From: Dicaeum eximium
Lineage: Eukaryota > Chordata > Aves > Passeriformes > Dicaeidae
Direction: 5' to 3'
Assembly: GCA_013396995.1 (NCBI GenBank)
Contig: VWZP01010282.1
Coordinates: 290,318 to 354,317 of the forward strand
Length of the DNA stretch: 64,000 nucleotides
Part shown: positions 38,771 through 49,600 of the stretch, in pieces
Layout: each line of letters opens with the position of its first letter
Position numbering within the stretch: position 1 is the first letter of the stretch
Position numbers and translations under genes: made by a program
The notes under the pieces: generated by a model
The model's input: only the letters and a program-made list of their open reading frames with translations
What the model was told of the DNA's origin: nothing
Database searches by the model: none

Positions 38771-40542
38771 AAGTGTTGCTACCCCAGGAATTTATTTTTA
38801 AAGTGTCTGCTATTTCATGCAATCTGGTCTATTTCAAAGGCAAACAATTTGCTCTTCAGAAGTATCTTTATGAGCCCCAAGGGATGAAACTCATCCCTGG
38901 CAGAAATGATTTAGCAGTATCCAGAGAGGGGGTGAACTCCTTGAGAGGCAAGGGAATAATTTTTTGAAGGGTGGCAGAATTTTAACAAGGGCCTCTAGTG
39001 AGTTCTTGTGAACCCCTTTCAGCACATCACTGTTTTATTAAAATATTCTTCTCAAAATACTGAAACACTGACAGCTCCTGTAAGCTTGCCAAAAATTGAG
39101 TAAGGAATAAAAATAAAATGTTAACTTGACATGTGTGAATAATTTTGATTTGATGATAACACCTTTTGGAATCGAGGCCATATTCAAAGCTGACTCGTAA
39201 CACATTCACATTTCTAACTTCCATGAAATAACTCAAACTTTTCAGGCATTGTTATGGTGTGGTGGAAGGAGGAGACGGTAGGAGCCGAGCTCAAGCTTCC
39301 CTCTGAGTTAAGTGAAGATTAAAAATATTTTAGGTCTTTCTGTCTGAACCTAGAAGGACCTAGGTCATATTTGGTATGCATAAAACAGGTTGGTTAATAC
39401 ATGCTGGCTGGTTAAAGTAACAAACTGCAACCAAACAGAGTAAACAACAAAAGAAGGAGGTAATTTTGAGATAATTGATTTCTGAATCTGGACTAAGTAC
39501 TGAGCAGATATTGTAAGGAACATCCATATTCTGACAGGATCCAGCATTCCACTGTCTTGTGTGGGTTTGTTTCACCTCTGGGTCTCACCTGGACTTCTTC
39601 ACACAGAGAGGCCAGGCAAAGGGGAAGCTCAAATGAACTATGAGCACCTCTTTGGACAAACCTTCGATGTAATGATTTCTCTAAGACCAGCACCATGCAC
39701 TGTTTTCCACTCCCTACCACATTAGAACCTCAGACAGTCAGCTTTAGCAGGGTAACACTGAACTGACTTTATTTTTCCCTCTGTCCCACCACACTGTTGT
39801 CTCTGTTCCTGAACTCTTGACAAGTAGCCGCCACTTAATGACAGCAAGGCTGGCAGGGGAATGGCTGTCAGAGGTGTTAATTTATCTATAAATCTCTGAT
39901 CAAATGCTGTGGTCAGGAAACAAGGGGAGCAAAGTTGAAGGTGAAAAGAAAAAATGTAAATGGATGGGCTATGAATAAGTCCTACTGCAGTCAGATGTAC
40001 CTCCTCACAGCTGTAATGATAGAAACACACCTCTCACAGAAAAAGGGCTGCAGGTTTCTACTGGCTACAAGAGTACTTGTACCTAAAAGTCATTCTCTAT
40101 TTTCTTAGTGAGAAAAGAGTGTTCTTAGGCATTATATTTTTAGACATTCCTAAGGGCTTTTCAAGGGACTCTGACCTCCTTTGGGACATTTTCTCAGCTA
40201 GACAGGGTTGCTGCATGGTGTCTTGGGGGTGTAGCGGCATTTATCTCTAACTCATGTGACTTTCTCTTGTCTCCAGTTTATAAGTCAAAGTGATTAATCA
40301 AGCTCTCAAGGCTCAATAGATCGTGTAAAAACATACACAACATACCCCCCCAGTCCCTTATTTGGCTACTGACTCAGCCACCCTGTAGATCCCCCAGCAT
40401 GGCTGAGTTATGCAGCCTGCCTTGTGTTTGTGAATAGATTTAAATGCCACTCAGGACAAAAACACAGATGAACTTGGCATTGACTTATGACTTGACATAT
40501 AACACTGACTCCTGTAGGTATTTAATTCATTGTGGATCTGGG
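38771..40542. other. Unannotated non-coding sequence
   Basis: No gene or repeat recognised. Frames at 39722-40030 (minus, 102 codons) and 39360-39720 (minus) have no identifiable content. A half-match to an RE1/NRSF site (CAGCACCATG, 39688-39697) lacks the second half. Confidence 0.5.
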
Positions 40543-40590
40543 GTGTATAGTATTTATTTAAGTGTATAGTATGTATTTAAGTGTATAGTA
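40543..40590. repeat. 19-bp tandem repeat, about 2.5 copies
   Basis: Units GTGTATAGTATTTATTTAA (40543-40561) and GTGTATAGTATGTATTTAA (40562-40580) differ at one base and are followed by a partial third copy GTGTATAGTA (40581-40590). A simple local tandem duplication of AT-rich DNA. Confidence 0.9.
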
Positions 40591-41015
40591 CTACTAATAT
40601 GGCACAGGCCATTTTTAGGTCCTACCCAAAGGCATGAGATAACATTGATAAAGACTGGCATACCTAATGGGCAAGCAATGACTGGTATATGAACCACCAT
40701 TCAATGAGTCCAGAAAAGTTTGATTACCAGAAATTAAATTCAACTGCTTTGTTTCTGAAAAGAGCATTAGGTCAGACTGGTAAAAGTAAGAAAATGGGTA
40801 AATGACATGCTTTGGACCCCACTTTTCTGTCATTTGGTGAACACACAAGATCAATGTAAATGCATTTTGAATAGAGCTGGCTCATACTTTAAGTGGTTTC
40901 TACTTAGGTATTCTTCTCCTTCATATAAGTGCAGATTTTATATTTGTCCTGTACAGAGCACAGAACATGCAAAACAGTTGAGGAGTGAATGAGGAAGGTT
41001 TAGGTGGATTCAATG

Positions 41016-41034
41016 AACCAGTTATGAACTGGTT
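41016..41034. repeat. Perfect 8-bp hairpin AACCAGTT-ATG-AACTGGTT
   Basis: Two exact inverted 8-bp arms flank a 3-base loop. AACCAGTT is one base from the Grainyhead-like AACCGGTT site, and paired half-sites are used by that factor family, so a binding site is conceivable. No other evidence supports a regulatory role. Confidence 0.6.
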
Positions 41035-44000
41035 ATGACACCTCTCTTTTCCCAAGTATAGGAAGTTTCTTTACACTATATGCATAAAAGCAGGTTAACA
41101 ACATATTATAGCTGAAATGCTGGTCTCACTAAAGTTAGCAAATGGGAGTTCAGGCTCCACTGCACATTAAACTCAGTCCTGTTAGATTACCAAAGGGTCT
41201 ATATGTATGAAGGCATAATTTATGGACATTAGAGAAATAGATGTCGTATGACTGTATATTTAGAAACTATGTGCTAGAAAATGTGTATGCTGAGGAAAGA
41301 TTTAAAACCTCTTTTAGGATAGTATTTGTCAGTAATTCTGACGACAGGGATATTTGCCCTGATTTGCTATTATACAATCTCTTAATTTATTATCTAATTA
41401 GTTTTCCCAAATGCCGTATTTATCTGAAGTTCTCTCATCAAGTAATCCATCCTGATTAGATTTTCCCTCTCACTGGCTATAATAAACACTGGTTTTTTTC
41501 TTCTTGAATGTGTCCTCTCAACTGCTAATTAATAGCTTCTGCTTTTTCTTTTTCTGTGATAAGTTTTCCTTTTGTCTTTTTTCCATATATTCTGGCACAG
41601 CCTTTTCTCAACTGCAGCCTTCCAACTAGCTGTCTCTGTGTACTCACCATGACTCTCAAAAATCCCGTTTCTCTTAAAATGGAGCAACTAGTTCTGATCA
41701 GCTCTTCCCTAGAACTACAAAGTCCAAAATGCAGCAAGGTCTCACACAGCTTCAGTGCACAACACCCATCTTGAGCAGCTTACCTAAAAATATAGCCAAA
41801 AGCACAGCCAAGGACAGGCATGGCTCAGAACTTGCCCAGGTAGTCCTTGAGCCACAGACCACTGCGCAGAGAGCTCGTGTTGTTTCCAACACAGGTTAGA
41901 GGAGGCATTCACAGAAAGAAATCCACTTTCAGCCCTCGGGACACACACACAGTGGTAACAGGAGCAAGGACAGAGGGGGTGAAAGACAATAGTCAGCAGG
42001 TGGCAGGAGAGCACGAGTTTGAGTCTGCCATGGTGTTATGGCAAAGCTGTAATGTCTTAGTAGGACGGTGAATGACAGAGTTGGGCAACGATTCCTGTTG
42101 TTTCCCAGAAAACAGTGTCCTAAATGCACTTCCTATACCTTCTCAGAAGACTGGGGCAATCATTTCTCATTTTACCTAAAAAAAATAAAGATATGCTAGG
42201 TTCCCAATCTGCTCTTGCAACCTCTCCAGATTTTGAGCATAAATGGAAAGGGTATCAAAGATATTGAAATAAAGAGCTGCAGAGAGGCAGCACACCAGGA
42301 CAGAGAGGAACCTGGTGCCAACAAAGGGTCACTGCACCAACCCAGCTCTGTTTTGCTGCCACAGGACATCTTTGGTCTACCAGTAGAGCTGCACGAATGC
42401 CTTGCGAATTTGCCATGTGGTTGCTCAGATCATGGCAACCTGTAATCCCCAGCAGTCTGACACTCAGGACAGAACAGCCAAGTCTTTTTTCATCCCAAGT
42501 GTTGACCCCTAAAGGGCACCTAGAAAAGCAGTAGCTTGTTTATGGGCTAGGGAGAGTGAGATGTGTATCTTGTTTCCACCTGCTCAGACTTGGAAGACAT
42601 CACCTCCCTTTAACAGCTCATCTGGCTGCTTCAGGCTCTGGCTTCAGGCCACCTCATGATGGTACATGCGCACAATTATGTTATCATTTCAAATGACAAT
42701 CCATGACAAGCTGCTAGTAGGGTGATAGTCCTTCTTGCATGGTCCGCGTCTGCAGATTATTATAAACACTGACTGTGAGACAGGGCTCAGTGCTTCTCTC
42801 AGTCTTAGCTGTCCAAATGTACCGACTTCTATGGTCTTTATCAGTGTAGCTCACAGATTTTGACCCATTGCTTTTAGCCACCAGAAAAACAAAATTGGAT
42901 GCTATGGCGTAATGTGTTTCAGTTAAAAGTACTCCTTATGCTGCCTTGCCTTCAAGTGAATTTGCCAAGGCAAGTATCTCTGAAAGATCTGTTTGTGAAA
43001 TATCTTCTAGCTCGACGTACTTTATGAGACTAATTGAGCAATGGTGTTGCCAGTCATTGCTACTTAATTGTGTGATTGCTGTGGAGCGCACAGCCCCGCA
43101 GCAAGGTTACACTGCCAGACAGCTGAGTGGGGATCCCAAACACACCTGCACTGCAGGCCAAGGACTAATGAAGGGATCATTTTTAAACTGTGATCCTTCT
43201 TGTTTACATTCCGTCATCAGCGTTTCCAACAGTTATTCACATAGAAGAAATTAGTTAGGGAAACTATGGATTTTTAATACCCTTTCTGAAGTGAATTTTA
43301 ACAGCTAAGCAGTTGAACCTTGTCCATTTTTTTTTCCCAGTGCATGATTTTTTTCCACAGAGCAGTGATTATGAGCAAAGCTTCTAAAGAAATGCGTGTG
43401 CTCTTCATGCTAGAACATCCAAATTTCCATTTTGAGTTAAGTTAATTTCTAAAAGGCAGTAACAGAAATTATTTTTACAGTGAGGTCTTATACACTGTTG
43501 TGTACTCTCACATTTGTCAGTATTACAATCATTACAGTACATATTTAAGCAAAATACACTCCCAGCCTCTGCACTGGAAATCAGACATCGTAGCCTCTAT
43601 TTTAGGTACAGAAAGCTAAATAATGTTGCTGTTTTGCTAGGAAGTCTGTAAGATTAAAAAAAGATATCTTAAGGATTTGTGGTTTAGAGCAAAAAGAAAG
43701 GCTCTCACATTGGTGTTTAAAGAGGCTGTAAGATGCAGGACTTCCTCTGAGAGCACTTCTTTAGGAGAGGAGCCAGTGTTGACGTGCAAAACAAGGAGCC
43801 CTTCTCAGCAGAGTGTGCTCACAAGCACAACCAGAGCCGACAACATCGCTGAGACACAAATTTTGTTCATCTGAAAACAGGTTTCACTAACTATTTTTGG
43901 TAACTCGAAGAAAAGAACAGATTTGTAACACCTGTGCTCGCTGCAGGCCGTGAGGCAAAAGGCTTGGTAGGCTTCCCTGAGAGGCTGGTCCCTGGTGCCA

Positions 44001-45910
44001 TCTTGTGTCGAGACCAGATCCATCCCCAGCAGCGAGAGGCTGGTGGCACAGCTCTGCCTCCGCTGCAGCCGCATCTCCATCTCTCTGACCCCAAAATATC
44101 TCCATGCCTTCCAGTGTAAATACTGACTGGCTGCTGCAGGGTGTATCTCTGCTGCCACTGTCCTGCAAGAGCCATCACTGAGCTCAAGGTTCCCAAAAGA
44201 TTGGCTTTTTTCAATTTTAAATTAAATGATAAGCAAAATGAATATTCTTTTTTCCCTAAATTACTCTGGTAGCATCACCAAAGTGATGTTGACTCAAGTG
44301 ACAAGCCCGGATTTGTAGAATTCCTTTCAATGTGTCAGTCAGTGACCAGTTGAATTCTTATCATTGTCCTTTGAGGCTGTTCAGAGGACAAGGTTTGAGA
44401 ACCCACTACTATATAATACAGGTGACAACTGAGAAATATGTATCCTTTCTGTAACAAAAATGCACAGCAGAAAAAAAAAAATCAATGCCACACACCTGCT
44501 AATCACTTGAAATTTGATGTATTTAAAAACCAGTTATTTAATTTGCTTGCTTGCAAAGGTGCTGAGTGTTTCCTGGGAGATTTCTGAGTGCCTTGATGCT
44601 AAAATATCCTCCCAACATACATATATAAAAATACCAACACTTATTTAGGTTTTATGAATTTAGACACCTAACTTTGGCCACATGCTTTTTGAGGCATGGA
44701 GCTTTCCATGAAAATGGGCCTCTGCCTGACCCAGTTAGGAACCAGTTAAATGAAAAAAGAGTGTATCTGAATTTTCTTTGTGTACTTGAAGTGATTATAC
44801 TGTATGCAGCACTGTTCTAAAGCATGAAAAATCTGGCTTTGAGTATTTTATGTCTATGTGTTTCTAATATCTGTGTACCTCGTAGTTTTAACTAGGCTAT
44901 CAAGCAAAAACACTAGTGCCAGCAGAGCTGTTCTTCTTGTCCTTTAATCTGACCCACACAAGAAACCACTAAAGATCTCACAAGGAAATCCAATTTTTGG
45001 AAATTATCAGCATGAATTCTCAATCAAATAGGCCAAGGTAACTTCCGATAAGCTTCTGAATCCAGCCTCCAAGGCTTTTGATGTTCATTCGCAGTATATA
45101 GTACCATCTGTAACTTTTGCTACTTCTACTCCCTGCAAGCATGCTTCACCTCTCTCAGGATCAGTCATTAATCCTATTTTTTCCTTTTTTGAACACATAG
45201 CTGTGGTTCGCCTCTAATTTTGTTACATTGCTTTATTTTTAATCACATTTGCTGTCCATGGTCTTACATTGATGGTGCAAGAAACTAAAGTCCTCCCTTT
45301 ATTGAAAGGACAAGTGCAATACACGCATCAATGGAATAAATGAGTCCCTAAACTACCTCACCTGAAGTGAGCTTAGTACAAACCAGATTGTACCTGTTCA
45401 GGTGTCTTTGATATAGGAAAATCAGTAACAAATCATACAGTGAAAATAAACCTGCTGCCTACGAATATAACAAAAATTATTCAGATCCTAACTGCCTCTG
45501 CACCAACCCCAGGATTTAATATATTGACTTCTCCCCTAATGCTGGAAGAAAAGATGTGCTCACACCTGCCTACTTTGCTGGGACTGTAAGCATGTACCCA
45601 TTCACCTCAGCTGCAGTGTCTGAGGTGAACAACTTTACACCACATCCACCCTGCATTTCACTGAGGTTTTCTAATAAGCACTTTCTTTATGGGAGGGTAT
45701 ACCTAGCAAGTTTTAGCATATTAATCTAGAGAAGTTTTCTGAATTATTCTTTGTCTTTCCAGGCTCTTTGCTATACCCTTCTGAAGCTGTCTTGTACACG
45801 TACACACTTAAGTGCAGCTGGGATTGAATGTAAAGAGTCATTATGGTGTTCTCCACAATCCCACTGCTGCAGAAGGCAGTAAGTACACCCTTGTGCCTAG
45901 TGCATCCCAG
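41035..45910. other. Unannotated non-coding sequence
   Basis: No gene supported. A GC-richer patch at 43890-44170 keeps all three minus frames open for 90-117 codons simultaneously, which argues for low stop density rather than coding. An ACAC tract lies at about 41941-41951. Confidence 0.5.
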
Positions 45911-46000
45911 TGGCCTGATTCTTCACTGTCTTGCACCTGCAGGAGTTATTTAAACCACTACAAAATGGGCATAAATCACGACTGAGCCTGAATGGCAGGA
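45911..46000. mobile_element. Probable palindromic MITE-like relic, left half
   Basis: Starts TGGCCTGATTCTTCACTGTC and continues TTGCACCTGCAGGAGTTATT, a phrase series I recognise from short palindromic repeats of turtles and birds. ACCACTACAAAATGGGCATA follows. The right inverted end is not clear, so the boundary is approximate and the copy may be truncated. Confidence 0.45.
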
Positions 46001-46568
46001 TTTCACACTCTGCAGAGGCAATAATGACTAGATGAAAGAGTAAAGCAGTGGAAGTATCAGAGAGGATTTTCTCCCCCTTCTGTTCCTGCCATTTGAGTGA
46101 CTAACTCAGGGGAATTGCTCTGGTCTCATAAAATAGATCCTAACCCTGTGGGTGAGCAGGAGAGAAGAGAGGCCTAGGGCAGCCCTGGGGCAGCTCCAAG
46201 TCGAGGCATGCAGCACTGCAGTGAGGTGCTGCCACTCTGCCCCAAGTTTGAGTTTATCCAGAGGGCTCTGAGAACTCCAACACTACATTGCTGCAAATAG
46301 TTTGGCAACTGATAAGTGCCATTCAGCCACACACAGTATTTGTACACTGGAGCTGGCACCAACACTTAATTTCTACCTTAATGTCACCAAGAGACAACAT
46401 CAGATCCACCTGAGCCTCTGCTTCTCACAGCAAATCAGAAATATGCAAAGACAGGTACACAAGGACACGAGTATCTTAACACTACTCCTAGATACAAAGT
46501 TCTGAGAAAAACCCATCACATTTAAGGCCATGAAATTTGTATGAGGTGATATACACTGTAGCCCCTTT
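46001..46568. other. Unannotated sequence between two element relics
   Basis: Nothing identified. Short frames on both strands are unrecognised. Confidence 0.5.
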
Positions 46569-46641
46569 AGGGCCTGATTCAAACCAAACTGAAATCACCA
46601 AAACCTCTCTGTTTGCCTCAGTGTACTTTGGATCAGCCCCT
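46569..46641. mobile_element. 73-bp palindromic MITE-like element
   Basis: The left arm AGGGCCTGATTCAAACCAAA and the reverse complement of the right arm, AGGGGCTGATCCAAAGTACA, continue to agree into ACTGA; 19 of 25 positions match over the full arms. The whole element is therefore a worn foldback. It is non-coding and non-autonomous. Its ends resemble those of the element at 26918-27040 (GGCCTGAT..), suggesting related families or a shared mobilising enzyme; that relation is inferred. Confidence 0.65.
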
Positions 46642-49600
46642 GAAGCTGTCCAACAATAACTGATCTATAGGGAAAGCATCGTCCCAATGAGGAATATCAC
46701 CAGGATTTACATATAGAGATGTTTCTAGCCTTGCACATAAACCTGTTCTTTTCTCCTTTAACTAAGTTAAGAAAACTTGCATTGTGGACTTTGTGAAAAG
46801 TAATTAGCATTTCATACACTTAGAAGAAAATGAAAGTACATTTAATTATAATCAGTTACAAGATATTATTCACCAAGTGTTTCCATGCTTTTATTCATCT
46901 TTCAAGCATAGCAAACAAGAAATTAATTACTAAAGGTCTTTCAACTATTCCAAGCTATATCTTAAATCACAGTAAAGAATAGAACATTCCTCTGATTTCA
47001 AATGTATAATTTCTGGTGAAATACTGGAATATGGACTGAGCTGGCCAGCAATGGAAGTCCTTCACTCTAAGCCAGCCACATCTAATTATAAAAGATGAAG
47101 GCTTTGAAAATTTACATAATTGCTGGCTCTGGTAGGGGTCGGTAACATATTTGCATTAGCTACTTATGCTTCATACCAACACTTTTAAGCACCACTTATC
47201 AAAAATAAGTCTACCAAGTCAGAGGTGCGTAGGTGGCTAAATAAAACCTGCTAAATATGGGTAGCACCACCTCTTTACGTCATGAAGAGATATATAGGCT
47301 TTGACACACAGGGTCTTTTCTTTGTCTTGTTTGTCACTTACACATTAGAGTAATAGGTACATTAGAAATGCTCTTGATAGGAATTAATACCTTCTGCTCC
47401 TTTAGAGTGCATTTGTTATAGCTATTTACTGTGTTTTTATATACAGAATTTATTTGGTTTAATTTGCACTCCAGAATTTCCCTCTGCTCCCCTCTCTGGT
47501 TCATTTTTCAAGCCATCAGTCTAGATGGTAGCATGGCACCTTAACACAGCAGGATAAAATCCCTGTAGTCTAAATACATCTCTCTAATTCTTCCATGATT
47601 ATTTCTCTTTTTCATATCATATAAAAATTCTGCCAGACATATAAATATATGATGCAAGAACTGTACAACAAAAATGACAGACCACTACATACATTTCAAA
47701 GGCTCTGTTTAGAAAAGAGTCACATTATGTTACAAACAGGTCTTTTTCTTATTATGTTTGATGTCAGCAAGTGAGCTTTAAGGAACCTGACACTGTTTGA
47801 ACTTCTTTTTTAATTTATTTTATTGTATACGTTGATTTGATGGTTTTTGAACTCTGGATCAATTTGGTGACATTGTGGCTGATCCATTTTATCCTTGCTT
47901 TGCTGGGCCACTGTTTCGTTCTGAGGCTCCAGTCTCCCATTTTCCTCGAAAGGCTCATTAGGCCTGATCTCTTTTAGCCTTTTTGCTTTTTTTTCCTTTC
48001 TTCCCCACACTGGACTCTGGTTTGCTTTATTCCTTAGGTCCCCCTATAGGTTAAGCCTAAGCTCTTATCCCCTATTCTCTTTAACTCACAGCCAGCATTT
48101 GATTCTGATTTTTTAACCCTCTCCATGAATTACCCAGCCTGGGCACAGCCCCATCATGTTGGAGGCTCTGTCTGTGTGAATCACAGCTTAATTTACACAA
48201 TGAAGGGTAATGATTTTACCCAGAGATGCCTGACACAGAAACAAAATTGAGCAACTTCCAGAGAGGCTGTTGAACAAAAAAATAGTCTTCTTGGTTGATA
48301 CAGGCTTCTATACAGTGAATAAAATGCCTACGGTCAAAAGTTTAAGTAGTTAAGTTTTTAAAGAATTATGTGCAGAAAGACTACAAATAAATCACTCTTG
48401 CACGAATCTGGGGACACAGACTTGGCTATTTGTTCTAGCACATTGTCTTGTTTTCTAACTACATCTCACGTAGAGAAGATGAAGTTCCTGCATTATTTGT
48501 GCTGTACTGATGAATATGTAGACATGAGGCCATACTTTTTAGAGCACACAGATGAAATACAAACAATCACATGTTGTTCCTCAAGCACTGATAAAAAGAT
48601 GTAGAGGAACGAATCCATTTACCTGATTTTGTAGAAAAACAAAACATTTTAAGCTTTGTTACTGCTTTGATGTGAGGAAAAATACAAATTAAAATTTCTG
48701 CCTGCTCTATATTTGGCAAGGTCTCTCTGCTGAATCTACTTTGCTCCTTAGCCCCATCTCAATCACCTCCATCTTCTCATCTGCTGTCTTAAAAATGTAA
48801 AAGTACCTGTACTTTATTCCCAGGTTTATTTCTTGCTGCATTTAGTAGAATTCCATGTAGAGCAAAGTAAAATTCAAAATATTTGGTGATCATGGGGGAG
48901 AAACTTAATAGCATGGTCTCCTGACACTTCACAAAGAAACTTGTTCCATCTTGCTCAATTCCACATATAAAAGAAATAATCTGTGATTTAGAAGAGAATG
49001 AAATTATCAGTAATTTGGAAGGCATGCTCACTTTTAAGAAAGTTAACAAGTTAACCATGTCTGAGATTGTTTTTTAAGATTTGTCTGTGTGGTTTTTTTG
49101 GGTTTCGGTTTGGTTTTTTTTCCTTAAAAAAAAGCAGTTTGCTGTGGGAGATCAAACGATCCCCTTCATAATGACCTATGAAAAAAATCTTAAATTCTCT
49201 GTGATCATATAGAGTAATATGATTAATAGATTAGATTAACAGAACAATGAGACAACAGAAATGTTCAGAAAAAAAATCTGGAAATAATTTACAAATAAAA
49301 ATCTGATGTTGCCATATATTCATGTGAAGAATGCTTACAGGAGGTTTACAATACATTTCCAATCAGTGTCCAGTGTTGCAAAGCAACAATTCATTAAATT
49401 AATTGTAGGCTTGTGGGTTTCTGTCATCTGTTGTCTTTACACAGCACAGCCTTTACAGAAGGGGATCACAACATAAAACTTCTGTTCAGGGAGCTCAGAG
49501 GGTGCCAAAACTCACTTTGGCTTTTCTTAGATACTGGTAGTAGTACAACAATAACTCTTAGAAATACATTTTTCAAAAGAGATACAAGATCAGTGATAGA

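Noticed and set aside
39688..39704. RE1/NRSF silencer site
   Set aside because: Only the left half CAGCACCATG matches; the GACAGC half is absent.
43805..44214. Three overlapping minus-strand frames of 93-117 codons
   Set aside because: Simultaneous openness of three frames reflects low stop density, not coding.
5731..47156. Six octamer sites ATTTGCAT/ATGCAAAT (for example 5731, 9332, 11486, 14226, 25724, 47149)
   Set aside because: A rough estimate for this base composition predicts several by chance, so their number is not a signal.
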